This document shows, piece by piece, positions 25,927 through 35,178 of a stretch of DNA of 64,000 nt. Position 1 is the stretch's first letter, and every line of letters begins with the position of its first letter. Under the pieces are notes generated by a model. The model was not told the DNA's origin, made no database searches, and worked only from the letters and a program-made list of their open reading frames with translations. Source of the DNA: Rothia uropygialis. Its GTDB lineage: Bacteria > Actinomycetota > Actinomycetes > Actinomycetales > Micrococcaceae. The position numbers were made by a program, and so were the translations under genes. The DNA lies in assembly GCF_004137765.1 (NCBI RefSeq), contig NZ_NOIS01000002.1:620001-684000 (forward strand), read 5' to 3'.

Positions 25927-26919
25927 CTACTGCTCTGTTTCTCCGTCCGAGGTTTCGTTCGAGGAATCCGGATTGCCGGAACGGCGGTACTGTGCACTCT
26001 TGACGCCTTCCTCGACGCGGGCACGGGCTTCGTTGAGCTTTTCCTCGACGCGGTCCAGCCCGGGCTGGATTCGTTCCCGGGCCGAGTCCAACCCAGGCTG
26101 GATCTTCTCGCGTGCGGATTCGACGCTGGCTTTGGCCGAGTCCACCGAGGCCTGCGTCCGTGACTTCGCGTTCTCCAGAATTTCGGCCACGGCAGCCTTG
26201 GCATCCGCAACGCGTTGCTTTTCCATGGCCGCTTTGACCGTGGACGCATACACATCCACATACTCCTGGCCGGAAAGGTCTTGGATCGCCTGGATGATCT
26301 GGTCGGCCACGAGCCGTTGCGCCGAGTGCTCGGACTCGCGTCCCTCGTACTGCGAGAAATCCAAGGGTTTGCCGATGACGGTCCTGACGGGAGCGATCCT
26401 TCGGCCGTCCGTGGAAGTTCGCCTCGGGAGCTTGTGTCCGGTCGGCTGGACCTTTTCCGTGTTGATCATGGCCACGGGGATGACGGGCACTCCGGTCTGA
26501 ATCGCCAACCGCGCAACACCGATCTTTGACCTGTACAACCGGCCGTCCGGGGACCGGGTCCCTTCCGGGTAGATTCCCAGCAGTTTTCCGTCACGGAGGG
26601 TCTGAGCTGCCTGCCCCAAGGACTTGGCCGATTTGTTGCCGCCCGACCGATCCATGGGGATCTGGTTGATTCCTTTGAAGAAAGCCGCGGTTGCCCGGCC
26701 AACGATTCCCTGGCCCGTGAAGTACTCGGATTTCGCCAGGAAATACACCTGGCGATCCAGTGCGACAGGTAAGAAAACGGAATCCGCGAAGGAAAGATGG
26801 TTGGAGGCCAAAATCGCGCCACCTTTGCGCGGGATGTTCTCAAGACCCTCGGCTTCGGGGTGAAACACTCGGTTGATCAGTGGCCCGACGACGAACCGCT
26901 TGAGGAACATGTAGAGCAC
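25927..26919 (-). CDS. 1-acyl-glycerol-3-phosphate acyltransferase-like protein with 11-residue-repeat tail
   Basis: The first 220 residues are a PlsC-type acyltransferase that would acylate a lysophospholipid: NHLSFAD (N40-D46) is the catalytic NHx4D motif, FFKGINQIPMDR and YPEGTRSPDG (about 118-126) are the glycerophosphate-binding blocks. Residues about 246-311 are unusual, made of tandem 11-residue units such as SAREKIQPGLD followed by SARERIQPGLD, predicted to form a long amphipathic helix. The tail ends polar and acidic. The start is a GTG with AGGA about nine bases upstream; an ATG three codons in is the alternative. It diverges from the esterase-fadD pair, which suggests a shared lipid role. 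Confidence 0.85.
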   Translation of the reverse strand: MLYMFLKRFVVGPLINRVFHPEAEGLENIPRKGGAILASNHLSFADSVFLPVALDRQVYFLAKSEYFTGQGIVGRATAAFFKGINQIPMDRSGGNKSAKSLGQAAQTLRDGKLLGIYPEGTRSPDGRLYRSKIGVARLAIQTGVPVIPVAMINTEKVQPTGHKLPRRTSTDGRRIAPVRTVIGKPLDFSQYEGRESEHSAQRLVADQIIQAIQDLSGQEYVDVYASTVKAAMEKQRVADAKAAVAEILENAKSRTQASVDSAKASVESAREKIQPGLDSARERIQPGLDRVEEKLNEARARVEEGVKSAQYRRSGNPDSSNETSDGETEQ

Positions 26920-27050
26920 GTGGTGTTTTCCTTTCGAGCAGATGCCGCAGGTTCCGTCTCCCGCCGCGTGACGTATATGAGCCTATCCGCTCAACTTGGC
27001 GATTCCCACGTTTCAGGATTCATCCTCGACCCTGTATGACGTGACACAAT

Positions 27051-27920
27051 ATGCTTATGGGCCACATCACAGATTACTTCGGGAAGCGTCGTGCGGAAGA
27101 CCCCGTGGGACGAGGCTACTCCGGCGACGTCGATGTGTCACCGGCTCAATGGATGGGAGGACCCGACGGCGTACTGGTTCTTCACGGTTTCACAGGATCA
27201 CCTCACAGCGTCCGCCCCTTGGCGCAACACCTCGCTGACACGGGATTCTCCGTGGAAATGCCGCTCCTGCCCGGCCACGGAACCACGGTCCACGACATGT
27301 CCACGCGGACGTGGCGAGAATGGGTGCAAGCCGTCGACGAGGCCTACTGGAACCTCCGGTCCCGTTGCGAGAAAGTCGCCGTCGCCGGCCTTTCGATGGG
27401 CGGTGCTCTCGCCCTGCACCTGGCTGCGCGTCGCTCGGTCGAAGGAATTGTTTTGGTCAACCCGGGTGTCGTCGATCCGCAGAAGGGCATGTCGTTGGCC
27501 AGATGGCTCGCATACGCCATTCCAACCATCCGGGGTGTGGGCGATGACATCGCGAAGCCCGGGAACACCGAGGGGGCATATGCTCAGGCGCCTCTGAAGG
27601 GGGCGGCCCAATTGCACTTACTCTTCAAGGAAACACGCCGGGTGCTCCCAGCGGTAACCGTGCCGGTGCAGATATACCGGTCCCTCGTGGACCATGTGGT
27701 TTCGGACGCGAGCCATGAATATCTCATGGCCCACCTCCCCTCCGAGCCCGACCTCGTTCCTTTGTCGTCGAGCTACCACGTAGCGACGCTCGATTACGAC
27801 GCCCCCAAAATTTTCAATGGATCAGTTGAATTCTTTGCCCGTTGTGGCCTCCGGACCTCTGGCTCGGCCTCTCGGCCGGATTCGGTCACAACCCGCGACG
27901 CTTCAGGAAGGACGTCATGA
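27051..27920 (+). CDS. Alpha/beta hydrolase, carboxylesterase/monoacylglycerol lipase type
   Basis: This serine hydrolase resembles Est30-like carboxylesterases. VLVLHGFTGSPHSVRPLA is the oxyanion-hole region, LLPGHGTT follows, and the triad is S115 (GLSMGG), D214 (RSLVDHVV) and H243 (SSYHVATLDYD). The last 25 residues are extra and rich in Ser and Arg. Its stop overlaps the ATG of the acyl-CoA ligase by four bases, so the esterase may release a fatty acid that the ligase then activates; that pairing is inferred. Two possible ATGs (27051, 27057) both lack a ribosome site. Confidence 0.85.
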   Translation: MLMGHITDYFGKRRAEDPVGRGYSGDVDVSPAQWMGGPDGVLVLHGFTGSPHSVRPLAQHLADTGFSVEMPLLPGHGTTVHDMSTRTWREWVQAVDEAYWNLRSRCEKVAVAGLSMGGALALHLAARRSVEGIVLVNPGVVDPQKGMSLARWLAYAIPTIRGVGDDIAKPGNTEGAYAQAPLKGAAQLHLLFKETRRVLPAVTVPVQIYRSLVDHVVSDASHEYLMAHLPSEPDLVPLSSSYHVATLDYDAPKIFNGSVEFFARCGLRTSGSASRPDSVTTRDASGRTS

Positions 27921-29752
27921 AAGAAACCACGGTTGAACTACGTCAGCAGTTCGATCCTCGAACCAACACGACGGATCTGCTCGAGTCGAAATTCCCCGAC
28001 CTGGCCGATCAGCCGTTGTTCAAAGTTCAGCGCGCTGAAGGCGAATGGGAAGAAATAGCGGCTCGATCATTCCGACAAGACGTCACGAGCATGGCCAAGG
28101 GCCTGATCGCAGCGGGGATCAAACCGCAGGATCGTGTCGGGATCATGTCACGCACACGGTATGAATGGGCCGTCGCAGACTTCGCAATCATGTACGCGGG
28201 CGGCGTGACCGTTCCCGTCTACGAAACATCCTCTCCTTCTCAAGTCTCGTGGAATCTGGGCGATTCGGGGGCCAAGGCAGTGATCGTGGAAACCCGCCAG
28301 CACGCCGCTGCGGTTCGAAGGGCCACACAACATGACGATCTGAAGGTCGAGAATGTGTGGCGGATCGAGGCAAAAGACTCCGAGAAGTCCTCGCTGTCCT
28401 CTCTGCGCGCTCTCGGATCCGAAATCGACGATTCGATCCTTGAAAAGGCCCGAACAGCGAATGGCCTCCAGGACCCGGCCACCATCATCTACACATCCGG
28501 AACCACCGGCAGACCCAAAGGCTGCGTCATCACGCATGCCAACTTCGTGAAGCTCTGCGCCTCGGCAAAGCAAGCGATACCTGAGGTCGCGAGCTCCGAG
28601 AACTCGACCCTGATGTTCCTGCCGCTGGCTCACGTCTTCGCTCGGTATATTCATGTCCTCTCCATCGACGTCGGTGTCGTGGTGGGTCACAGCCCGGATC
28701 TCAAGAATCTCACCCAGGATCTCAAATCATTCGCCCCGACGTTCCTCCTCGTGGTCCCGCGTGTATTCGAGAAGATCTACAACGGAGCCCGAGCACAGGC
28801 CCACGACGCAAGTTCGTTCAAGGGAAAGATTTTCGATATCGCCGAGAAGGTAGGGGTCACATGGTCGGAGACGGTCATGTCGGGGTCCAAGCCCTCCCCC
28901 GTGCTGAAGGCCCAGTACGCGTTGGTCAATCGCTTGGTCTTCTCCCAACTGCGCGCGGCGATGGGCGGCAGGGTCCAGTACGCGGTCTCGGGCGGCGGGC
29001 CCTTGGGCCAGCACTTGGCTCACTTCTTCCACGCCGTCGGCATCAAGATTCTGGAAGGATACGGACTCACCGAGACCACCGCGCCGGCTTCTGTTGGAAC
29101 CGTCAAAGACTTCCACATTGGGACCGTCGGACCGCCGTTGCCTGGAATCGAGATCAAAATCGCCGACGACGGCGAAATCCTGTGCCGCGGGGTCGGGGTC
29201 ATCGAACGTTATTACAACAACCCCGAGGCCGACCGTGAGAGTTTCACGGAGGACGGCTGGTTCCACACCGGCGACGTCGGCGAGCTGACGGACCGAGGAA
29301 TGCTGAAGATTACCGGGCGAAAGAAAGAGATCATCGTGACGGCCGGGGGCAAGAACGTGATCCCAGGCCTCGTCGAGGACGAGATCCGCAAGTCCCCTTT
29401 GGTCTCGCAGTGTCTCGTGATCGGCGATCAACGCCCCTTCATCTCTGCTTTGGTGACCCTCGACGAGGAGGCCCTCGAACGAGAACTGCCTCGACTCGGC
29501 CTCGACGCGAATCTCAGCGTGGAGGAAGCCGCGAGCACGGATGAGGTCCAAGAGGCCATCCAAGATCTCGTCGACCGCACCAACAACAACGTCTCCAGAG
29601 CGGAGTCGATCCGAGCCTTCCGAATTATCCCTCAGGATTTCACGGAAGAGTCGGGGCATATGACGCCGTCCCTCAAAATCCGCCGCCCCCAGGTACTCAA
29701 GGATTATTCGGAGGTCATCGAAGGGATCTACTCGCAGAAAAAGCCTTCCTGA
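27917..29752 (+). CDS. Long-chain fatty acid-CoA ligase (AMP-forming)
   Basis: A FadD15/FACL-type adenylate-forming enzyme that activates long-chain fatty acids to acyl-CoA. The N-terminal domain has the P-loop IIYTSGTTGRPKG (191-203) and LPLAHVFARY, then YGLTETTAP (adenine motif), DGWFHTGDVGEL and ITGRKKEIIVTAGGKNVIP. The start at 27917 (MKETTVELRQQ) has AGGAAGG upstream and overlaps the esterase stop; a frame 25 codons longer is rejected. It has 611 residues. The exact chain-length preference cannot be read. Confidence 0.93.
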   Translation: MKETTVELRQQFDPRTNTTDLLESKFPDLADQPLFKVQRAEGEWEEIAARSFRQDVTSMAKGLIAAGIKPQDRVGIMSRTRYEWAVADFAIMYAGGVTVPVYETSSPSQVSWNLGDSGAKAVIVETRQHAAAVRRATQHDDLKVENVWRIEAKDSEKSSLSSLRALGSEIDDSILEKARTANGLQDPATIIYTSGTTGRPKGCVITHANFVKLCASAKQAIPEVASSENSTLMFLPLAHVFARYIHVLSIDVGVVVGHSPDLKNLTQDLKSFAPTFLLVVPRVFEKIYNGARAQAHDASSFKGKIFDIAEKVGVTWSETVMSGSKPSPVLKAQYALVNRLVFSQLRAAMGGRVQYAVSGGGPLGQHLAHFFHAVGIKILEGYGLTETTAPASVGTVKDFHIGTVGPPLPGIEIKIADDGEILCRGVGVIERYYNNPEADRESFTEDGWFHTGDVGELTDRGMLKITGRKKEIIVTAGGKNVIPGLVEDEIRKSPLVSQCLVIGDQRPFISALVTLDEEALERELPRLGLDANLSVEEAASTDEVQEAIQDLVDRTNNNVSRAESIRAFRIIPQDFTEESGHMTPSLKIRRPQVLKDYSEVIEGIYSQKKPS

Positions 29753-29781
29753 AAACCTCGAGGAAGAAAATCGGCATGTGA

Positions 29782-29836
29782 GAAGGCGTGGCACGCAGCC
29801 ATTGGTCCAGGTCCGGTAGCCGCGCTCCACGCCTTC
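29782..29836. terminator. Inverted repeat between convergent fadD and mtr
   Basis: GAAGGCGTGG (29782-29791) pairs perfectly with CCACGCCTTC (29827-29836) across a 35-base loop. Its position between convergent stops suggests a shared terminator, though the large loop lowers certainty. Confidence 0.4.
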
Positions 29837-29870
29837 GTACGTTCCGAGTCCACGAGGGCATCGATACTAA

Positions 29871-31292
29871 TCAGTTCCCGGGGACCTCCAGCCCGAGCAG
29901 AGCATTCTCCACGACCTCGGTCAATGCGGGATGGATCCAGAACTGGCCCCGAGCCATCTCGTGGGCAGCGAGCCCGAAACTCATCGCCTGGATCAAGGGC
30001 TGAATCAACATGGACGCCTCGGCACCAATGATGTGGGCGCCAAGCAGCTCGCCGGTATCTCGGCGGGCAATGAGCTTGACCAGGCCGTGCTGGTCCTCCA
30101 TCGCCCAGCCGTACGCGACGTCGCCGAAGTCTTGGACCTTGACCGTGACCTCGAATCCCTCGGCCCGTGCGATGTCGCGGGCGTCGGCCTCGCTCAGACC
30201 GACCGCCGCGATCTGAGGGTTCGTGAATACGGCGTGCGGGACGTAACGTTGGTCGGTTGCGCGCAGATCCTCGGGATTCAGCAGATTGTGCTGGACGGTT
30301 CGCTCCTGAGCATTCGCAAGGTGCTTGAGTTGAATGACCGAGCTGACGTCACCCAGCGACCAGACGCCCTCGACCGGTTCGCCGCCTGAAAGGACGCGCT
30401 GGTAAGCGTCCACGGAGAGAACGCCGTCTTTCACATCGAAGCCGGCGCTTTCGGCATCAAGACGATCCACGTTGGAGACGCGACCCGTCGCGACCAGGAC
30501 GACGTCGGCGTGCACGGTCTCTGACTCGCCGCGTGATTCCAGCGTGATCTCAAGCCCGTCCTGGGATTGCTCGATCGAGGCGATGTTGGTATTGAGCCGA
30601 AGATCCCACTGCCGGGATGCCTCCCGGACGAATCGATCAGCGATCTCAGCATCGTGGTCCCTCAGGAGTCGCTCGGAACGATTCACTTGAGTAACGTGCG
30701 AGCCCAGTCCGTGGAATATTCCAGCGAACTCCGCAGCCACGAATCCCCCGCCCAGGATCACGACGCGGCGGGGCAGCTCGTTGATCCGCATGACGGTGTC
30801 CGAGGTGTGCACGCCGGGAAGCTCTATTCCGGGAATGTTCGGGAGGGTGGAACGGGAGCCGGCTGCCAGCACGAGCTGACGGCCTCGGATCACCTCGCCG
30901 GATTCCGTGACCAACGTGTGAGGGTCACGGAGCGTCGCGAACTCGGTGTAGACATCCACGTTCTCCGCATCCTCGCGGTAGTCGAGGCCGCTCTGCGAGA
31001 TCGAATCGATCCGTCCGAAGATCCGGTCCCGAATTTCTTGCCACCGCACCTCGGTACGCTGCATGCTCACACCCAGCCGGTCGTCGTCGAGACCGTGGAT
31101 CGCGGTCGCCGCGGGATAGGCGAACATCTTGGTCGGGATACACCCCTTGTTGAGGCACGTTCCGCCGAAGACACCACCATCGACGATTGCGACCTTTTTG
31201 TCTTTCCAATGGTGATCGATCAGGCTGTTTCCCGAGCCCGACCCGACGACGATCAAATCGTATTCACGAGCCTGCTGAGCCGAATCCGCCAC
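29871..31292 (-). CDS. mtr: Mycothione reductase
   Basis: This NADPH- and FAD-dependent flavoprotein reduces mycothiol disulfide, keeping the main actinobacterial thiol reduced. VVGSGSGNSLID binds FAD, GGTCLNKGCIPTK holds the redox pair C46/C51, VVILGGGFVAAEFAGIF binds NADPH, and HPALTEVVENALL near the end gives the His-Glu dyad of the disulfide reductase family. The substitution pattern (GSGSGNSLID rather than GGGSGG) is typical of mycothione reductase rather than glutathione reductase. It has 473 residues and appears to be a single-gene unit. Confidence 0.92.
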   Translation of the reverse strand: MADSAQQAREYDLIVVGSGSGNSLIDHHWKDKKVAIVDGGVFGGTCLNKGCIPTKMFAYPAATAIHGLDDDRLGVSMQRTEVRWQEIRDRIFGRIDSISQSGLDYREDAENVDVYTEFATLRDPHTLVTESGEVIRGRQLVLAAGSRSTLPNIPGIELPGVHTSDTVMRINELPRRVVILGGGFVAAEFAGIFHGLGSHVTQVNRSERLLRDHDAEIADRFVREASRQWDLRLNTNIASIEQSQDGLEITLESRGESETVHADVVLVATGRVSNVDRLDAESAGFDVKDGVLSVDAYQRVLSGGEPVEGVWSLGDVSSVIQLKHLANAQERTVQHNLLNPEDLRATDQRYVPHAVFTNPQIAAVGLSEADARDIARAEGFEVTVKVQDFGDVAYGWAMEDQHGLVKLIARRDTGELLGAHIIGAEASMLIQPLIQAMSFGLAAHEMARGQFWIHPALTEVVENALLGLEVPGN

Positions 31293-31373
31293 GTCTACTC
31301 CTTATTCCGGTTTTCTGGCGCCCGCGGCACGATTCCATGACGACCGTCGGGGCCTCTCAATGCTGCCAACGCC

Positions 31374-31412
31374 GCGGGCCCCGGCTTCATTCCCAATGAA
31401 ACCGGGGCCCGC
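31374..31412 (-). terminator. Terminator of pyc
   Basis: Eighteen-base arms (31374-31391 and 31395-31412, one mismatch) with a 3-base loop begin about 40 bases beyond the pyruvate carboxylase stop. It separates pyc from the mtr gene; no long T-tract follows. Confidence 0.75.
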
Positions 31413-31453
31413 GTGAATGTGTGCCTCGCTCTCTGGGGCGAGACCTACTGGTC

Positions 31454-34400
31454 CTACTTCGTTTCCACCGCGATCACGAGATCCCCACCGGCGACCTGAC
31501 GGATGTCGTTAAACATCACCCGGGACACCTTGCCGGAAATCGGGGAAGTGATCGACGCTTCCATCTTCATGGCTTCGATGGTTGCGATCTGGTCCCCTTC
31601 CTTGACCTCATCGCCTTCGGAAACCGAGATCGTCACGGCCCCAGCGAAGGGCGCCGCCACATGTCCCGGATTCGATGTATCTGCTTTCTCGGCTGCCTTG
31701 AAGTCGGACTCGACCGATTCGTCCCGCACTTCAATCGAACGTTGCTGTCCGTTGAGAGTGCACATGACCGAGCGGAAGCCCTTCTCGTTGGGCTCGGAGA
31801 TCGCCTGCAAAGTTGCGAGCAGACGAACGCCCTTGCCCAGCGAGATGACATGCTCGCGCCCCTCCACCATTCCGTACAGATAGTCGCGAGTATGCAGGAC
31901 CGAGATATCGCCGAATTCCTCGACGGCATCCTCGAAATCCTTGGTCGGGCCGGGGAACAGCAGACGGTTCAAGGTCGTTCGGCGTGTTTGAGAATCGCCG
32001 CGGAGCGCCTCCTTGTCCTCCTTGGACAACTCGGTGACCTCAGGTTCGGCTTTACGGCCTTCGAGAGCTTTGGATCTGAAGGGTTCGGGCCACCCAGCGG
32101 GCGGGGTACCCAGCTCACCATTGAGGAAGCTGATGACCGACGCGGGAATATCGAACTTTGCCGGATTCTCCTCGAACTGAGCAGGGTCGACCTTCATGCC
32201 CACGAGCTGAAGGGCCAGGTCGCCAACGACCTTGGAAGAGGGAGTCACCTTGACGATGTTGCCGAGCATCCGGTTCGCCTGGGTGTACATGTCCTCGATC
32301 TCCTCGAAGTGTTCTTCGAGGCCCAGGGCAATAGCTTGCTGACGCAGGTTGGTCAGCTGGCCACCGGGGATTTCATGTTGGTACACGCGGCCGGTAGGGG
32401 CCGTGAGTCCTTTCTCAAAAGGCGCATAGATCGAGCGGACCGATTCCCAGTACGGCTCCAACGAGGAGATGGCATCGAGGGATATCCCCGTGTCACGCTC
32501 GGTATTCGCCATGGCCGCGACCAACGCCGAGGCCGAAGGCTGGCTCGTGGTCCCGGCCATGGCCGCGCAGGCAACGTCGACGGCGTCGACCCCAGCTTCC
32601 GAAGCCGCAAGCAAGGTAGCCAGCTGACCACCGGCGGTATCGTGCGTGTGCAGATGGACCGGGATGTCTTCGAATTTCTCCCGCAACGCCGTAACCAGAC
32701 GGCGAGCCGCCTCAGGGCGCAGGAGTCCCGCCATGTCCTTGATCGCGAGAATGTGCGCTCCCGCATCCACGATCTGCTGAGCCAGATCAAGATAGTAATC
32801 CAGCGTGTAGATCTTCTCGTCCGGGTCCAGCAGATTGCCGGTGTAGCACATGGCAACCTCGGCAACAGCGGTCCCCGTCTCGCGAACCGCCTTGATGGCA
32901 GGCTCCATCTGCGAAACGTCGTTGAGCGCATCGAAGATCCTGAAGATATCGACGCCCGTCGCCGCGGCTTCCTGCACGAAGGCATCGGTCACGTCCGTGG
33001 GGTACGGCGTGTAACCGACGGTGTTGCGACCGCGCAGAAGCATCTGGATCGGGATATTCGGCATCGCTTCGCGGAGAAGACGAAGTCGTTCCCATGGATC
33101 CTCGCCGAGGAAGCGCAGGGCGACGTCGTACGTAGCGCCTCCCCAAGCCTCCATGGAGAACAACTCTGGCGTCACGTGAGCGACGGCGGGAGCCGCGGCA
33201 AGCATGTCACGCGTACGAATACGCGTGGCCAGCAGCGACTGATGTGCGTCCCGGAAAGTCGTGTCTGTCACGGCAAGCGGTTTGTACTCGCGCAGGGCCT
33301 TGGCGAATCCTTCGGGCCCCAACTTGAGGAGCTTCTGGCGCCAACCTTCCGGAGGAACGTGGTCGGATCCGTCGAAAGGACTGCGGAATGGCTCCTCGAC
33401 CTTGTCCCCAGGGAAGCGGGGAAGTTTGGTACGAGGATCAATGCCTTCGATGCGCGGACCATGGGGCTGATTGACCGTGACGTTGGCCAAGTAGGTCAGA
33501 GCACGAGTACCGCGATCCGATGAATGCTTCTTGGTCAGAAGCTCGGGGTGCTCGTCGATGAATGGGGTCGAGACATCGCCCGCTTGGAACACCGGGTCCT
33601 CGAGTACGGCCGCCACGAAGGGGATATTGGTGGCCACGCCGCGGATACGGAATTCAGCAAGCGCACGTTGTGCGCGCTGGACAGCGGTCTGAAAATCCTT
33701 GCCTCGACAAGTGACCTTGCAGAGCATCGAGTCGAAGTGGGGCGAAATTTCGGCTCCCGCGTAGACAGTGCCGCCGTCCAGGCGCACCCCAGCGCCACCG
33801 GCGGACCGGTACGCGTTGATCTTGCCGACATCCGGCCGGAATCCATTGGTCGGATCCTCGGTGGTAATGCGGCACTGCAGGGCTGCGCCGCGAATGCGAA
33901 GCGTGTCCTGGCTGATACCGAGATCCTCGAGGGTCTCCCCTGCAGCGATCCGCATCTGGGACTGGACAAGGTCGATGTCTGTGATTTCCTCGGTCACGGT
34001 GTGCTCGACCTGGATACGCGGGTTCATCTCAATGAACACGTGCTGACCAGCCCGTTCGCCCACGGTATCCACGAGGAATTCCACGGTTCCCGCATTGGCG
34101 TAGCCGAGTTCCTTCGCGAACTTGACGGCATCTCGGTACAGCGCCTGGCGGATATCTTCGTCCAGGTGGGGTGCCGGTGCGATTTCGACGACTTTTTGGT
34201 GGCGACGCTGCAGCGAACAATCGCGTTCGAAGAGGTGGACCGTATTGCCGTCGCCGTCTGCCAGGATCTGGACCTCGATGTGGCGGGGTCGGAGCACCGC
34301 TTGCTCCAAGAATACCGTTGCATCCCCGAATGCAGTTTCTGCCTCGCGCATTGCTGCCGATAGCGCATCCGGGAGTTCTTCCCGCGTATTCACTCGACGC

Positions 34401-34903
34401 ATACCGCGACCGCCGCCTCCGGCTACGGCTTTGACGAATATAGGAAAGCCGATTTCTTCGGCTTCCTGGATCAGCTTTTCCTTGTCCGCGGAGGGCTCGG
34501 TCGAGTCCAAGACGGGAATCCCTGCGCGGCGGGCCGCTTTGAGCGCCTCGACCTTGTTCCCCGCCAGGTCCAGGACGTCTGCCGGGGGGCCGATGAACGT
34601 AATGCCTTCCCGTTCGGCCGCTTTGGCCAGTTCAGGGTTTTCCGAGAGGAAACCGTATCCTGGGTAGATGGCGTCGACGCCGGCTTCCTTGGCTACGCGG
34701 ATGATTTCCTCGACATCGAGGTAGGCCCGTACGGGATGCCCTTCTTCACCGATCGGGTAGGCCTCGTCGGCCTGCTGACGATGTATGGAGTGACGGTCTT
34801 CGTAGGGAAACACGCCAACTGTCTTGGCCCCGAGCTCGTATGCGGCTCGGTATGCGCGGATCGCGATCTCGCCACGGTTGGCGACCAGGATCTTAGAGAA
34901 CAT
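31454..34903 (-). CDS. pyc: Pyruvate carboxylase
   Basis: This biotin enzyme makes oxaloacetate from pyruvate and bicarbonate, refilling the citric acid cycle. In order it has the biotin carboxylase domain (1 to about 450; AGGGGRGMRRV is the ATP-grasp loop), the carboxyltransferase barrel (about 545-830; DTTFRDAHQSLLATR, with MEAWGGATYDVALRFL), the allosteric linker, and the biotinyl domain where AMKMEASI carries K1113. It has 1149 residues, the full four-domain single-chain form. The ATG at 34903 has only a weak ribosome site. It diverges from the ParA-like gene. Confidence 0.97.
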   Translation of the reverse strand: MFSKILVANRGEIAIRAYRAAYELGAKTVGVFPYEDRHSIHRQQADEAYPIGEEGHPVRAYLDVEEIIRVAKEAGVDAIYPGYGFLSENPELAKAAEREGITFIGPPADVLDLAGNKVEALKAARRAGIPVLDSTEPSADKEKLIQEAEEIGFPIFVKAVAGGGGRGMRRVNTREELPDALSAAMREAETAFGDATVFLEQAVLRPRHIEVQILADGDGNTVHLFERDCSLQRRHQKVVEIAPAPHLDEDIRQALYRDAVKFAKELGYANAGTVEFLVDTVGERAGQHVFIEMNPRIQVEHTVTEEITDIDLVQSQMRIAAGETLEDLGISQDTLRIRGAALQCRITTEDPTNGFRPDVGKINAYRSAGGAGVRLDGGTVYAGAEISPHFDSMLCKVTCRGKDFQTAVQRAQRALAEFRIRGVATNIPFVAAVLEDPVFQAGDVSTPFIDEHPELLTKKHSSDRGTRALTYLANVTVNQPHGPRIEGIDPRTKLPRFPGDKVEEPFRSPFDGSDHVPPEGWRQKLLKLGPEGFAKALREYKPLAVTDTTFRDAHQSLLATRIRTRDMLAAAPAVAHVTPELFSMEAWGGATYDVALRFLGEDPWERLRLLREAMPNIPIQMLLRGRNTVGYTPYPTDVTDAFVQEAAATGVDIFRIFDALNDVSQMEPAIKAVRETGTAVAEVAMCYTGNLLDPDEKIYTLDYYLDLAQQIVDAGAHILAIKDMAGLLRPEAARRLVTALREKFEDIPVHLHTHDTAGGQLATLLAASEAGVDAVDVACAAMAGTTSQPSASALVAAMANTERDTGISLDAISSLEPYWESVRSIYAPFEKGLTAPTGRVYQHEIPGGQLTNLRQQAIALGLEEHFEEIEDMYTQANRMLGNIVKVTPSSKVVGDLALQLVGMKVDPAQFEENPAKFDIPASVISFLNGELGTPPAGWPEPFRSKALEGRKAEPEVTELSKEDKEALRGDSQTRRTTLNRLLFPGPTKDFEDAVEEFGDISVLHTRDYLYGMVEGREHVISLGKGVRLLATLQAISEPNEKGFRSVMCTLNGQQRSIEVRDESVESDFKAAEKADTSNPGHVAAPFAGAVTISVSEGDEVKEGDQIATIEAMKMEASITSPISGKVSRVMFNDIRQVAGGDLVIAVETK

Positions 34904-35178
34904 TGATAACCGTTTCCGTCCGCCTTGAAGGTGTGACTCTACAAGAATCGGACTTGTCTCGACGATCGGAGCTGTTCAGCTCATGGGTATGTCGTATCTT
35001 ACGGGCATAAGTGATTCCTCTAACCTAATGGAACGACGCGCCGGCCATAAACTCTGTGACGTCTGAACGTGTCACGGGATCCGCCGAACACGGGCAACGG
35101 TCTGCCGCGTCAGTAATTGCTCCCGGGTGCCGATATGATGGTGAAGCATTTCGTACTCAAAGTCATCGCGAGGTTTGT

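Noticed and set aside
28727-29830. A 367-codon minus-strand frame across the acyl-CoA ligase gene
   Set aside because: Antisense to a strongly conserved gene; the composition is that of a complementary frame.
31421-33523. A 700-codon plus-strand open frame across pyruvate carboxylase
   Set aside because: It mirrors the pyc coding frame and has no domain-like sequence.
35056-35178. Upstream extension of the ParA-like protein by 41 residues
   Set aside because: The extra sequence is unrelated to ParA folds and would run through the divergent promoter region; the GTG with AGG upstream fits better.
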